DNA of 64,000 bases from DATCJY01 sp036562565 (GTDB lineage: Bacteria; Bacteroidota; Bacteroidia; Flavobacteriales_D; Sanyastnellaceae): positions 45,794 through 109,793 of the forward strand of contig DATCJY010000090.1 in the NCBI GenBank assembly GCA_036562565.1. The letters run 5' to 3'. The notes below the pieces were generated by a model. That model made no database searches. It was not told the origin of the DNA and saw only the letters and a list, made by a program, of their open reading frames with translations. Shown here piece by piece: positions 42,667 through 52,343 of the stretch (its first letter is position 1; every line of letters begins with the position of its first letter). Both the position numbers and the translations under genes were made by a program.

Positions 42667-43689
42667 TTATTTCGAATAGCTGCTCAAAGTCTGTTTGAGC
42701 AAGGCTACAATTTCATTTTTCAGTTTCATTGGTTTCAAGACTTGCACATTTGGGCCGTAGCTTAGAATGAGGTTGATGAGCTCTTGTGTAATGAGTACAT
42801 TGAGTCCTATCTGAATCTCCTTCGCTGTCTCTTTGAGCACTTTCTGCGATGGATGTATGGGTTGGGTTTTGAGAAACTTTCCGGCAACGGGTTCGAAACT
42901 GAGGACAATTTGTTCCGGCTTTTCAGCACGTTCGGTAATACCGATGCTGTACTTGAAGAAAGTATCCGGATTGAAATTCTTATCCATGGTGAACTTCTTC
43001 TCACCAAGTTCCAATGACTCGATGCGTTCCAAGCCAAAGGTGCGGATTTTACCACTTTGCTGTTCTTTGGCAATGAGGTACCAACGGTTGTGATATTCCT
43101 TCAAGAGATACGGGTGCAATTCGTATTCCTTGGTCTTGTCATCCGTGAATTTGCGGTACACCACACGAATACTTTTTCTGGAACGGATATACTCGAGGAG
43201 AGGACCAAGGTATTCGTTGCCTTTACTTACCGTTGATTTTTCAAACTGTATGAAATTGTCCAGAGCACTATCAGCGGGGTTGGGAGAAATGTTGACCCTG
43301 TTGATGATTTTCTCAATAGCACTTTCATATTGTTTGAAAATGGGCACGTCTTTGAATTGTTCCAGAGTGGCGGTAGCAAAACGAATGGCCTGCAAATCTT
43401 CTTCACCCAGTGATAGCTCGGCTATCGTGTAGTCAGGGTCTTCATAATAATATCCCCCATGCTGTCTGCTGAAAGCAATAGGCGCCAGATATCCAAGCTC
43501 ATTTTCATACTTCATTGCATAGATGTCCTTGTCAATGGTGCTCAATGAGATGGCTTCACCACCGCTGCCATAGAGTGCGTCTTCACAAGCTTGGCGCAAA
43601 TCTTCACGGGTTGGATAGGGTTTGGCCTTGTTGGTAAGGCAACGGTCGATGATGCGGTAGCGCAACAATGCATATTTATTTGCCGGCAT
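42667..43689 (-). CDS. WYL-domain transcriptional regulator
   Basis: 340 residues. The N-terminal part (about 1-70, 'YALLRYRIIDRCLTNKAKPY') is a winged-helix-type DNA-binding region. The WYL domain (about 165-250) contains 'HNRWYLIAKEQ' and an Arg-rich 'RTFGLERIESLEL'. A WCX-like C-terminal extension follows ('VLSFEPVAGKFLKTQPIHPS'). WYL proteins sense nucleotide or nucleic-acid ligands, and many control DNA damage or defence genes. No defence gene is adjacent; the neighbours are a phosphatase and an ABC ATPase. Confidence 0.9.
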   Translation of the reverse strand: MPANKYALLRYRIIDRCLTNKAKPYPTREDLRQACEDALYGSGGEAISLSTIDKDIYAMKYENELGYLAPIAFSRQHGGYYYEDPDYTIAELSLGEEDLQAIRFATATLEQFKDVPIFKQYESAIEKIINRVNISPNPADSALDNFIQFEKSTVSKGNEYLGPLLEYIRSRKSIRVVYRKFTDDKTKEYELHPYLLKEYHNRWYLIAKEQQSGKIRTFGLERIESLELGEKKFTMDKNFNPDTFFKYSIGITERAEKPEQIVLSFEPVAGKFLKTQPIHPSQKVLKETAKEIQIGLNVLITQELINLILSYGPNVQVLKPMKLKNEIVALLKQTLSSYSK

Positions 43690-43847
43690 ATCTGATAAGT
43701 TAATGAATGTTCAAGAGGCAATGAGCCACATTTTTTCGGTGCACGAATTTAGGTCAATCTATGCGTGAGTATCGGTAGCAGGTGCGCAGTGCAATAAGTG
43801 AATTTGCTTTATTGTCAAATGAGCCATCCGTTCTTAGGTTTGCCGAT

Positions 43848-44501
43848 ATGATTAAGTGTATCGATATCCAGAAATCTTATGGCAATTTAAAAGTCCTCAA
43901 GGGCGTCCATGTGGAGATTCATCAAGGTGAAGTAGTTTCCATTGTGGGAGCCTCCGGAGCCGGCAAGAGTACTTTGCTTCAAATCATCGGTACGCTGGAT
44001 TATCCCGATAGCGGTTCGTTGAGCATTGCTGGCAAGGATTTGCGCAGGCTCAATGCAAATCAACTGGCTCAATTTCGCAACGAGCACATCGGTTTCATTT
44101 TTCAGTTCCACAATTTGTTGCCTGAGTTCACGGCTCTTGAGAATGTTTGTATACCTGCTTACATCGCCAAAAAGTCAAAGCAAGAAGCGGAGCAACGCGC
44201 TATGGAACTTCTTGATTTCCTAGGATTGAAAGAGCGTGTGCATCACAAGCCTAACCAACTCAGTGGTGGTGAACAACAACGTGTGGCCGTGGCAAGAGCG
44301 CTTGTCAATCATCCCGATGTAGTGTTGGCCGATGAACCATCCGGCAACTTGGACTCCCAAAATGCGCGTGAGCTGCACAACCTATTCTTTACCCTTAGAG
44401 AGAAATACAATCAGACATTTGTGATTGTGACCCACAATGAAGAGCTTGCAAAAATGGCCGATAGGATGCTCGTTATGCGCGATGGAAAAATCGTTGAATA
44501 A
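43848..44501 (+). CDS. LolD/MacB-type ABC transporter ATPase
   Basis: 217 residues, the compact size of LolD. Walker A 'GASGAGKSTLL', Q-loop 'FIFQFHNLLPEFTALENV' (LolD-like), signature 'LSGGEQQRVAVARALVNHP' and Walker B 'VVLADEPSGNLD' are all intact. With FtsX/MacB-fold permeases it would power release of lipoproteins from the inner membrane or similar export. The permease is not adjacent; one candidate partner is at 8252. ATG at 43848 is chosen over upstream alternatives because conserved sequence begins there. Confidence 0.92.
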   Translation: MIKCIDIQKSYGNLKVLKGVHVEIHQGEVVSIVGASGAGKSTLLQIIGTLDYPDSGSLSIAGKDLRRLNANQLAQFRNEHIGFIFQFHNLLPEFTALENVCIPAYIAKKSKQEAEQRAMELLDFLGLKERVHHKPNQLSGGEQQRVAVARALVNHPDVVLADEPSGNLDSQNARELHNLFFTLREKYNQTFVIVTHNEELAKMADRMLVMRDGKIVE

Positions 44502-44569
44502 ATGTTAGGGATTATTAATCCCAAAGGATATCGAATTCAATGAGTTAAATTAGCCGAAACGCTCGGCCT

Positions 44570-45121
44570 ATGAAAACAAGACTACTTATTACACTGTTCA
44601 TTGTTTTCGCCTCTTGGAATACGCTCAGCGCGCAAGACCTGCGCTACTCAACAGCTCAATTCTCTGTTTCATGTCCTTCATTCAATGATGCAGACAAAGA
44701 GAAAGCGCTGGCGATGTACAATCCTACTACACATGTATTGCGCCTCTCCACGGATATACTGGAAGTGGTGGACAACAAACCTCCGCTGGATACTGCCTTC
44801 TCAGATGAGCGCGATGGAATTCCACTTGCATTAACTGTCAAGATTGATATTCCGGGTATCGAATTTAAAAGCGCCAAGAACAACGGAGAGGAATATGTTT
44901 TTCAAACATTGATATCATGCAATGGAGTTGAACGAACCTTGCCTGTAACTTATAAATACATCCATGCTCCTGTTGTGGCACAGCAGAGTTCCGCTGTGAA
45001 TTTCAGATTGGGGTTTGTAATTCATTTGAATCACTCAGACTTTGGCCTTATTCTGCCCAAGGATTGTTCCGACATTGTGATGAAGGTGCAGGACGCTTGG
45101 CTCAACAGAACCAATCAATAG
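44570..45121 (+). CDS. Secreted protein, possibly YceI-like, function unknown
   Basis: 183 residues with a signal peptide (1-21, ending LSAQ). The pattern 'DKEKALAMYNPTTHVLRLST' followed by 'VKIDIPGIEFKSAKNNGEEY' and a late beta-rich part ('NFRLGFVIHLNHSDFGL') recalls the lipocalin-like YceI fold, but the match is weak. It converges with the next gene with only 8 bp between. Confidence 0.65.
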   Translation: MKTRLLITLFIVFASWNTLSAQDLRYSTAQFSVSCPSFNDADKEKALAMYNPTTHVLRLSTDILEVVDNKPPLDTAFSDERDGIPLALTVKIDIPGIEFKSAKNNGEEYVFQTLISCNGVERTLPVTYKYIHAPVVAQQSSAVNFRLGFVIHLNHSDFGLILPKDCSDIVMKVQDAWLNRTNQ

Positions 45122-45129
45122 CTGTACAT

Positions 45130-45630
45130 TCAATACTTCCAAGATACATCTAAGAGGAGCACGAGCTCTTTCTTGCTGTCTTGGAGGCGTATTTGTTTTT
45201 TGCCTGTGTGGTCAGTAAGCTTGATGTTGAAGTACCCCACATTGTCATCTCGACTGATGCCGTCTTCATCAAAAACTTCGATGAGCAATACCTGATCAAA
45301 TGGCTTTACATGAAAAGGCAAACCCACCGAGAACGGTACAGGTGTTCCGAAAGGACAATCTTCACGTGTTTCTGTTTTAAAGATTACTTGGTCATTCCAT
45401 TTGATGTGTACGAACAAATCCGGATCGGTGGCAAAGGGGGCATAAGCATCCCATTTCTCACCTGAAGGCGCATACTTCGGAAAACTTTCAATCTTGATTC
45501 CTTCTATGGTGATACCGGTTAGAATTTTCTTAGTCCCGTGAACTTTCTTTTCAGCCTGTGACGTTTGCTCCGCGCTCTTGCAAGCTCCCAGTATCAAGAG
45601 TAAGAACAGAAGGAAGCGAGTAGTTTTCAT
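45130..45630 (-). CDS. Lipoprotein with a C2-like domain
   Basis: 166 residues. The signal ends in the lipobox 'LILGACKS'. The mature chain has 'DPDLFVHIKWNDQVIFKTET', 'FDQVLLIEVFDEDGISRDDN' and 'VGYFNIKL', the strand and Asp pattern of a C2 (Ca2+/lipid-binding) beta sandwich. A role at the membrane surface is inferred; no partner gene is evident. ATG at 45630 is chosen because it starts the signal peptide. Confidence 0.65.
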   Translation of the reverse strand: MKTTRFLLFLLLILGACKSAEQTSQAEKKVHGTKKILTGITIEGIKIESFPKYAPSGEKWDAYAPFATDPDLFVHIKWNDQVIFKTETREDCPFGTPVPFSVGLPFHVKPFDQVLLIEVFDEDGISRDDNVGYFNIKLTDHTGKKQIRLQDSKKELVLLLDVSWKY

Positions 45631-45752
45631 GGTGTTTTGGGCAATTGTGTAGTTAACAATGCGGTGGTGGATGAAAGTTGAATTTCCCACAAAGAAAATC
45701 ACAATAGACCATCACCTTTACAGTTTCATTCAATAATTGCAACGGCTTATCA

Positions 45753-47276
45753 GTGACCACACGCGAGAAAATAGCATCAGGGTTTAGTTGGAATACCATT
45801 ACGGTCATTCTGCAAGTTGTCATTCAATTGGCTTATACCGGCCTTTTGGCCCGCCTGGTAACACAGGACTCGTTCATGTTGATGGGAATTGTGCTAGGCA
45901 TCATGGGCTTTGCCGAAATATTCTCACAAGTAGGAGTAGGACCGGCATTGATTCAGCGAAAGGAAGTACACCAGCAACACATCAACGGTGCTTTTTATAC
46001 TGCCGTGATTTTAGGGGTGGGTTTTACATCCTTGTTCATGTTGACCGCTCCGCTCATTGCAGAGTTTTATGAATTGCCTGAGTTGACGAACATTGTTCGC
46101 GTTGTTTGTCTGAGCTTTACAATTTCAGCTGTTGCAGTGGTGCCACGCAGCATGATGATGAAGCACATGCGCTTCAAAACCATGTTCAAAGCAAGTATGG
46201 TTTCCATTATCGGAGGCAATATCATCGTTGGTTTGGTGCTCGCTTATCTCGACTATAACGTTTGGGCTTATGTGTGGGCACTCTTTACCCAAAACCTTCT
46301 AATGACACTTGCATTGTGGTACTTCGAGCCGGTAAAGCTGACACTCAAATGGGAGTGGAAATACACTCGTGAACTCATTCGCTATGGTGTAGGGAGTACC
46401 ATCTTTAATGCATTGAACTACCTCGCAACGAAATTGGATGTCTTATTGATTCCGAGGTTCATCAGAGCAGGTGCTCCTGAGATGACTCCGCTGCAAAAAG
46501 AACAATCATCATACTTTGAACGTGCTAGCTATGCAATGACACAACCCATTACGGTGATGGGTAAATTAAGCGACAGTGTATTGTTCAGCGGCATGTCGCA
46601 AATGCAAGATGAAGACGCAAAGTTGCGCAAGACCATTCTTGTGGCAACCAACTTGCTTGCTTGTGTGATTGTTCCCGCAACTGTATTCGTTTCCTATTTC
46701 GCACCGGAGTTGATTACTGTTTGGCTTGGAGATAAATACATGGAAACCGCGTACATCCTACAAGTTTTGTTTGTGGCGGTTATTTTCAGAACACTCAGCA
46801 AACTAGGCGACTCCTTGTTGCGCGCCAAAGATGCCGTCTATCAAGGCAGTTGGTTCAAGCTCATTTATGTGCTCCTCATGAGTTTGGGTATTTACCTCAT
46901 GACTCCTTATGGCATGCGAGCGATAGCAGGTGCGATTGTCGTGGCCACCTTCATTCATTATTGCATGAATATGTATATGTGCACCCAACTCATCGGCATC
47001 AAGTGGAACAAATTGGTGGGAGCTTTATTTCCTTCCATCACGCTCGGTTTGATAGGTTGGGTGGCTGCGGTGATAACGCAATGGTTGTTGTCATTCATTG
47101 CATTGCCCGGACTTATCCAACTCGCAGTGGAGCTATTCTTCGTCTTTGGTGCCATAGCGGTGGCAGTTTATTTCAGACCCAAATTGCTTGGCGGCAAGGT
47201 GATCAACTTGTTGTATTACGTTCCACAAAAGTTGAAAAACAAAACGCCATTGCGACAAATGTTGGCACGCTTATAG
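45753..47276 (+). CDS. Polysaccharide flippase (Wzx-like, MOP superfamily), GTG start
   Basis: 507 residues with about 13-14 hydrophobic segments. The N-terminus 'REKIASGFSWNTITVILQVV' and 'ARLVTQDSFMLMGIVLGIMG' with 'GVGPALIQRKEV' are typical of lipopolysaccharide/exopolysaccharide flippases of the WzxC type. They move undecaprenyl-linked repeat units across the inner membrane. No glycosyltransferase cluster surrounds it. The start is GTG at 45753; no in-frame ATG is available upstream in the gap. Confidence 0.88.
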   Translation: MTTREKIASGFSWNTITVILQVVIQLAYTGLLARLVTQDSFMLMGIVLGIMGFAEIFSQVGVGPALIQRKEVHQQHINGAFYTAVILGVGFTSLFMLTAPLIAEFYELPELTNIVRVVCLSFTISAVAVVPRSMMMKHMRFKTMFKASMVSIIGGNIIVGLVLAYLDYNVWAYVWALFTQNLLMTLALWYFEPVKLTLKWEWKYTRELIRYGVGSTIFNALNYLATKLDVLLIPRFIRAGAPEMTPLQKEQSSYFERASYAMTQPITVMGKLSDSVLFSGMSQMQDEDAKLRKTILVATNLLACVIVPATVFVSYFAPELITVWLGDKYMETAYILQVLFVAVIFRTLSKLGDSLLRAKDAVYQGSWFKLIYVLLMSLGIYLMTPYGMRAIAGAIVVATFIHYCMNMYMCTQLIGIKWNKLVGALFPSITLGLIGWVAAVITQWLLSFIALPGLIQLAVELFFVFGAIAVAVYFRPKLLGGKVINLLYYVPQKLKNKTPLRQMLARL

Positions 47277-47326
47277 CATCTTTGCTCCCGTCTAACATGC
47301 AAGTCCTATCGCACTTGTACTGATTT

Positions 47327-48040
47327 ATGAAAAAACTACTCGCTCTGTTATGTTTCATTGGATGGGGTGCGGTTGCGCAAGCACAATCTCGTATCAACAT
47401 CCGCTCAGCCAATGAGTCTGATTTTATCTTGTACCTGAACAATGTTCAGGTCAACAACATCGGTGTGATATCCCTGACTTTGGACAACATCACTTCCCAA
47501 AAGATTAACCTTAAAGTTGATTTTCCCGCTCAACCCGAAAAGTCTTTTCAGCAAACCTTGGCGCTGAAAAAGAACACGGCCGTTTATTACGATATTGAAG
47601 AAGTAAAAGGAGCTTACAAACTCGTGTTAAAGTCCGAGTCAAGCGTGGTCATCAATACTGCTAAAAGTGCACTTCAGATTTCACCGATGATGATGGATGA
47701 AGGCGGAGCCAGTGAAGAGCAAGAAGAAGTAGTGTTTGAAAATCCTGATTGTCCTAATCATGCAAGCGACAAAACCATGTTGGAATTCATGGCGGAAATC
47801 ATGGATTCGCGATTTGAATCTCAAAAGCTTTCAAAGATGAAAGCATTTATCGGCAACCATTGTGTGACAGCCGAACAATTGAGCTCATTGATACTGGCCC
47901 TTTCTATGGAGGACAACAAACTTGAATTGCTCGAGTATGCTCATCAGCGCGTGTTTGATCCTTCCAATCTGAAAGACATTGTAATTCATTTCTTCCTGGA
48001 GCGCAATAAGACTAAGGTCTTGGAAATGCTTAAGAAATAA
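47327..48040 (+). CDS. DUF4476-domain secreted protein
   Basis: 237 residues. Signal peptide (1-20, ending AQAQ), an N-terminal beta domain (about 21-105), an acidic linker (about 125-140), then a helical DUF4476 domain ('KTMLEFMAEIMDSRFESQKL', 'MEDNKLELLEYAHQRVFDP'). This two-part build is common in Bacteroidota secreted proteins of unknown role. The gene ends 16 bp from the convergent exodeoxyribonuclease gene. Confidence 0.85.
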   Translation: MKKLLALLCFIGWGAVAQAQSRINIRSANESDFILYLNNVQVNNIGVISLTLDNITSQKINLKVDFPAQPEKSFQQTLALKKNTAVYYDIEEVKGAYKLVLKSESSVVINTAKSALQISPMMMDEGGASEEQEEVVFENPDCPNHASDKTMLEFMAEIMDSRFESQKLSKMKAFIGNHCVTAEQLSSLILALSMEDNKLELLEYAHQRVFDPSNLKDIVIHFFLERNKTKVLEMLKK

Positions 48041-48056
48041 GCATTCGCCCGAGTAA

Positions 48057-48818
48057 TTAAAGAATCTCAATGCCCACCGGGCAGTGATCGCTTCCTTCAA
48101 TTTCGTTGAGGATAAATGCGTCTTTCAATCTTGGCAGGAGACTTGGAGAAATCATGAAGTAGTCAATACGCCAGCCCACGTTTTTAGCCCGTGAGTTGAA
48201 TCGGGCACTCCACCAGCTGTATTTCACCACATCTGGATAAAGATGTCTGAATGTATCGATGAAGCCTGCTGCATGTACAGCGTCCATGCCGTCAATCTCG
48301 CGCTGCGTATAACCGGCTGTTTTGTTGTAATTGCTCTTGGGGTTTGCCAAGTCTATCGGTTTGTGGGCCACGTTCATATCGCCACACCAAATCACAGGCT
48401 TGGTTTGTTCAAGCGTTTTGAGGTAGTTGAGCAATGCAGCATCCCAGGTGGTGCGGTAGTCTAGGCGCACCAAGCCTTGTCCGCTGTTCGGCACATAAGT
48501 ATTAACGAGGTAAAAATCTTCGTATTCGGCAGTGATGCAGCGTCCTTGGTCATCGTGTTCAGCAATGCTCAACCCCTTGGTCACACAGAGGGGTTTTTGT
48601 TTGGTAAGTATGGCTGTGCCGCTGTAGCCGGGTCTTTCGGCACTGTTGCTATAGATTTCATATCCTTCCAGTCCAAACAAGGCTTCGCGCACTTGTGCAT
48701 CATTGGCTTTGGTTTCTTGCAGGCAAAGGACATCGGGGTTCATCTTCTCGATGGATTCAAAGAGTCCTTTCTTAACAGTGGCGCGAATGCCGTTGACGTT
48801 GAAAGATATGAGCTTCAT
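48057..48818 (-). CDS. xth: Exodeoxyribonuclease III / AP endonuclease
   Basis: 253 residues. It cleaves DNA at abasic sites and degrades 3' ends during base-excision repair. All catalytic motifs are present: 'KLISFNVNGIRA' (N), 'LCLQETKAND' (E), 'NTYVPNSGQG' (Y), 'GDMNVAH' (D, N), 'WRIDYFMIS' and the last 'GSDHCPVGI' (D, H). ATG at 48818 begins the conserved N-terminus. Confidence 0.96.
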   Translation of the reverse strand: MKLISFNVNGIRATVKKGLFESIEKMNPDVLCLQETKANDAQVREALFGLEGYEIYSNSAERPGYSGTAILTKQKPLCVTKGLSIAEHDDQGRCITAEYEDFYLVNTYVPNSGQGLVRLDYRTTWDAALLNYLKTLEQTKPVIWCGDMNVAHKPIDLANPKSNYNKTAGYTQREIDGMDAVHAAGFIDTFRHLYPDVVKYSWWSARFNSRAKNVGWRIDYFMISPSLLPRLKDAFILNEIEGSDHCPVGIEIL

Positions 48819-48848
48819 AGAGGGCGAAACTAAGCGCAACAAGCATAT

Positions 48849-48895
48849 AAAAAAGAAGGAAGAAAACTGAAATTTTTAAACAGTTCTCTTCCTTC
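48849..48895 (-). terminator. Intrinsic terminator after the DUF4197 gene
   Basis: A 15-bp stem with one mismatch (48855-48869 with 48881-48895, GAAGGAAG/CTTCCTTC core), 11-nt loop, ending in TTTTTT on the minus strand. Confidence 0.82.
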
Positions 48896-48919
48896 AGGAA
48901 AGATATTTGTGAAATACGC

Positions 48920-49654
48920 TTATTGATTGGAGCCGAACACCCGTTTGAGCAAGTCTGTCACACGAGCTGCCGGGTCCTTTCTTATTTTCTTTTCTTCATC
49001 AGCCACATAATAAAACAAACCGCTGAGTGCTTTCTCTGTCACATAGGCGGTGAGGTCGGTATTCACCGGTTGATTGCCGGTAAAGAGGGTGGATTGATTG
49101 TAAGCCTTGGTAAGTGGTTCCCAATAGCTTGTAAGTTTTACTTCATCAATGGCTTTTTGAACGATAGGAGTAAACTTTTGTGTGAGTTCAGCAGTGGTGG
49201 CTTTCTTTAAGAATTGCGTTGCAGCGGTGCTATCGCCTCGCAAAATATTGAAACCATCTTGGATGGACATGCTTGTAATAGCATTCACAAACACCGGAAC
49301 CGCTTCAGCAGCAGCTTTTTCAGCAGCTTTATTTAATGTGGATTCAAAGCGTTCTACTTGTGCACTGAGCCCCAAATTCAATGCTGCATTTTTTACTTTC
49401 TGAGCTTCTTCCGGAAAAGGAATGCGAATAATTGGGTTGTTCAGAAAACCATTTTCTTTAGACGTAAATGAAACGGCATTTTGAGCACCGATGGAGAGCG
49501 CTTCTTTCAAGCCCCTGATTACTTCTTCATTGCTAAGAGGAACAGCTGTAGTTGCTGTGCCGCTCATAATTCCTTCCAATACAGCCGGATCACAGCTCAC
49601 CAAGGTCATTGAACCTAAAGCTGCAATTGCTATTATGCGAGATAGTCTTTTCAT
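48920..49654 (-). CDS. DUF4197 lipoprotein
   Basis: 244 residues. The signal peptide ends in a lipobox 'MTLVSC'. The body ('VIRGLKEALSIGAQNAVSFT', 'GFLNNPIIRIPFPEEAQKV', 'TAYVTEKALSGLFYYVADEE', 'DPAARVTDLLKRVFG') is a textbook DUF4197 sequence, helical, periplasmic and of unknown function. It starts 31 bp after the DUF2490 gene on the same strand, so the two may be co-transcribed. Confidence 0.9.
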   Translation of the reverse strand: MKRLSRIIAIAALGSMTLVSCDPAVLEGIMSGTATTAVPLSNEEVIRGLKEALSIGAQNAVSFTSKENGFLNNPIIRIPFPEEAQKVKNAALNLGLSAQVERFESTLNKAAEKAAAEAVPVFVNAITSMSIQDGFNILRGDSTAATQFLKKATTAELTQKFTPIVQKAIDEVKLTSYWEPLTKAYNQSTLFTGNQPVNTDLTAYVTEKALSGLFYYVADEEKKIRKDPAARVTDLLKRVFGSNQ

Positions 49655-49685
49655 TCCGATGAGTTTATTGGGTGGCAAATCTATT

Positions 49686-50438
49686 TCAAGATTGAGGTGC
49701 AGGCTCTTTCACATTGGATTCCTTTTTGGTTTTTTTAAACGAGTAGTTGTATGCAATGCCTATAGCGTTCACATAATCAGGCCCTTTGCGTTTTATTTGT
49801 TGTTGGAATAAATAATAACAGTTAATGCTCTTGCGCTTGGTGAAGTTGTACTCAATGCCACCACAAATACGGTGTCGGTAGATTGCATCTTCCCATTCAC
49901 GTTTGTTATTGAGTCGGAAGTACATCTCATAGAAAACGTATGGCTCCCATTTTTTATTCGGTTTGAATTTTATCGTGGATTTATTGCGGTAGAAGTAGTC
50001 CAGTGTTCCATTGTTGCTCGTGGAGAACTGCCCATCTTCGAGGTCGGTTTGGAACTGGTTGCGGTTGGCCAAGCGCCAGTTGCCCAGCTCTTTCTTCAAG
50101 GTAAAGTTGCAATAGACTTGGTGTCTCGGCTGGTAGATAAAGGATTCCGTTACATAGCGTCTGCGTGTATTGAGCACGTATGAAACATCGAACGCAATGT
50201 TTTTAGTGATGCGATTGGATAATCCGACATCAATAAAATGATAGGTAAATGTGTTGAAATTATCCATGAAACGTACCTGCGTTTTCATGTATAGCTCTTG
50301 CTTTTTGTTGAGTTTTTTATCTGCCGCAAAACTTGCCCAAAGCCCCGTGTCATGCGTTATTTGAGCTATCATTGGTTGGTTGCTAAGAAGGCAGATGATC
50401 CATGGAATAAAAAAATATTTCTTTCGGTTCAAGTTCAT
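49686..50438 (-). CDS. DUF2490 outer membrane protein
   Basis: 250 residues. Signal peptide (about 1-26, ending MIAQ). The chain alternates amphipathic strands ('DTGLWASFAADKKLNKKQEL', 'IAFDVSYVLNTRRRYVTES', 'YVFYEMYFRLNN', 'GGIEYNFTKRKSINCYY'), matching DUF2490, a predicted beta barrel. A polar, Lys-rich tail ends it. Function unknown. ATG at 50438 starts the signal peptide. Confidence 0.87.
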   Translation of the reverse strand: MNLNRKKYFFIPWIICLLSNQPMIAQITHDTGLWASFAADKKLNKKQELYMKTQVRFMDNFNTFTYHFIDVGLSNRITKNIAFDVSYVLNTRRRYVTESFIYQPRHQVYCNFTLKKELGNWRLANRNQFQTDLEDGQFSTSNNGTLDYFYRNKSTIKFKPNKKWEPYVFYEMYFRLNNKREWEDAIYRHRICGGIEYNFTKRKSINCYYLFQQQIKRKGPDYVNAIGIAYNYSFKKTKKESNVKEPAPQS

Positions 50439-50586
50439 TCTGCACAAATTAATATCGCTTTTATTTATGTTGATTTTCAATGCTTGATAATCGTAGGTTA
50501 ACACTCTTTTTAACCGTTTAACACGCCAAGGAGGCCGCTCAAAATTATTTTAGCGTCTGTTTTCTGGATTGAATGGAATTATAAAT

Positions 50587-52182
50587 ATGCGTAATAAAAC
50601 TCTTTGTGCGGCCCTCTTTGCTATTTCAGCGCTATGTGTATCAGTGCTGAACGCACAGACCAAAGCAACGGTCAAAATAAAAAAGAGTGAAAATGGCAAG
50701 ACCACTGAACAGGTCTACGACATAGAGTTAGAAGAAGGGGAGGATATTCAAAAAGCCTTATCAGAAATAGGTGTGCTGGATGAAAACGGCAACCTTGCCC
50801 CAAATGAACATTTCGAAATTAAAATCAATCGTTTTTATAGCGGAGAGAATTTACTCAATCCAATGGGAAATTTCCCAAGTCTGCTGTCAACTCCCTCTAC
50901 ACCAACCATCAAAGAATTACGCCCGTTTTTGGGAGTGCTCCTCAAAGAGAACGGCACCGTATTGGAGATTAATCAGGTGGAGCCGGGAAGTGCAGCAGAA
51001 AAAGCCGGTCTGCGCAAAGGAGATATCCTCACCAAAGTGGACAACCAATTGATTGAGTCCTATGCCCAATTCTCTAAAACCATTCAGTCCAAGAAAATAG
51101 GAGATAAGGTCATCATCCATGTTGTTCGCAATGGAAAGACCAAAAAAATGAAAGCCGTATTGGGGCAAAAACTGATGGAAGTTCATGCACCACAAGGCAA
51201 GTCATTCAACACTCTACTTGACGAAAACGGACAAATTCCGATTTTCAATTTTCGCTTCGGTCCTGACTCCATTACCATCCTCAGCCCTTTCAATAATGAC
51301 ACCGTGAAAATCGGGCAGCCATTTGCCTGGAACAATGGTGAAATGGTGGTGAAGGAAATGGCTTATCTCGGTGTGACTCCTTATGACTCCACAGATATTG
51401 TGAGCGAAGAAGGAGTGAGAATCAATGTGGAACCACAAACTCCGGCTGAGAAGATGGGCATGCAATCCGGTGATGTCATCGTATCATTCAATGGGGTGCC
51501 CACCCATTCCTTCAGTGAACTGGCGGATGCCGTAGCGGCCACCCAACCGGAAGAAGTAGTACAAATCACCGTGTTGCGCGATGGCAAAGAGAAGCAACTT
51601 GTTGGACCTGTGGGAAAACGCAACTGCAGCAAGTTTGATGACTTTCGCATCTTCCATGACTTCAAAGGCATGGATGAAATCGGAAATTTCTTTTACAACT
51701 ATGAGTTCGACATGGACCTACAAGATATTGAGCGCCACATGGACGAGCTCATCAATAGCTTGATGCAAGAACAAAACAGCATCGAGAGTGAGCGCAAGAG
51801 ACTGGAAGAAAAATTGGCCAAGCTGCATGACAAGTTATACAACATAATAATTGATGACATGTCCACAGAAGATGCAGCACGGCTGAACAGCACGACCTCA
51901 TCACATTGGTCTTCCGGCAATGACCTCGCTCTTGAAAGCATTTCATTCATTCCGAATACCTACACCGGAAAGATACAACTGCGATTTGAAACAATGGCTC
52001 CGGGCAAGACCAGAGTGGAGCTTGCCGATGCAGATGGCAATACCGTTTTCTTGGAAGAAAAAATATTGAACGACAAATTGTACAACAATGCCATTGACCT
52101 TTCAGATTTGCCTGCAGGTGTTTACTACTTGCGCATCACGCAGGATGGTCAAAGTCTTTGCAAGAAAATTGAGAAGAAATAA
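50587..52182 (+). CDS. Secreted two-PDZ protein with T9SS sorting domain
   Basis: 531 residues: signal peptide (1-24, ending LNAQ); an acidic N-terminal part; PDZ1 (about 110-200, 'VEPGSAAEKAGLRKGDILTK'); PDZ2 (about 255-345, 'QTPAEKMGMQSGDVIVSFNG'); a coiled coil (about 375-420, 'IESERKRLEEKLAKLHDKLY'); and a C-terminal T9SS-type domain ('DLSDLPAGVYYLRITQDGQS', ending in KKIEKK). No protease domain is present, so it is probably a surface scaffold or substrate-binding protein. Confidence 0.88.
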   Translation: MRNKTLCAALFAISALCVSVLNAQTKATVKIKKSENGKTTEQVYDIELEEGEDIQKALSEIGVLDENGNLAPNEHFEIKINRFYSGENLLNPMGNFPSLLSTPSTPTIKELRPFLGVLLKENGTVLEINQVEPGSAAEKAGLRKGDILTKVDNQLIESYAQFSKTIQSKKIGDKVIIHVVRNGKTKKMKAVLGQKLMEVHAPQGKSFNTLLDENGQIPIFNFRFGPDSITILSPFNNDTVKIGQPFAWNNGEMVVKEMAYLGVTPYDSTDIVSEEGVRINVEPQTPAEKMGMQSGDVIVSFNGVPTHSFSELADAVAATQPEEVVQITVLRDGKEKQLVGPVGKRNCSKFDDFRIFHDFKGMDEIGNFFYNYEFDMDLQDIERHMDELINSLMQEQNSIESERKRLEEKLAKLHDKLYNIIIDDMSTEDAARLNSTTSSHWSSGNDLALESISFIPNTYTGKIQLRFETMAPGKTRVELADADGNTVFLEEKILNDKLYNNAIDLSDLPAGVYYLRITQDGQSLCKKIEKK

Positions 52183-52203
52183 TGATTCAATGAAAGCGAT
52201 ATA

Positions 52204-52233
52204 AAAAAAGGAGAGTAGTGGCTCTCCTTTTTT
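52204..52233 (+). terminator. Intrinsic terminator after the PDZ gene
   Basis: AAAAAAGGAGAG (52204-52215) pairs with CTCTCCTTTTTT (52222-52233) over a 6-nt loop, 21 bp after the stop. Confidence 0.88.
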
Positions 52234-52296
52234 ATTGCCAAGCATTTGTTACTTACTAGGATGATTTAACGTATCTCCGTCATACTAATTGTATCC

Positions 52297-52304
52297 TATT
52301 TTTG
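52297..52304 (+). promoter_or_regulatory. -7 promoter element of the 420-residue exported protein gene
   Basis: TATTTTTG matches TANNTTTG exactly and ends 39 bp before the ATG at 52344. A clear -33 TTTG is not seen at the usual distance. Confidence 0.45.
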
Positions 52305-52343
52305 TTGAATACCTGCAACACTTATTACAAGCAACAAAATCAG

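Noticed and set aside
44508..44522. GGGATT-ATT-AATCCC hairpin after the LolD-like gene
   Set aside because: Short A/T-rich stem without a T run; too weak to call a terminator.
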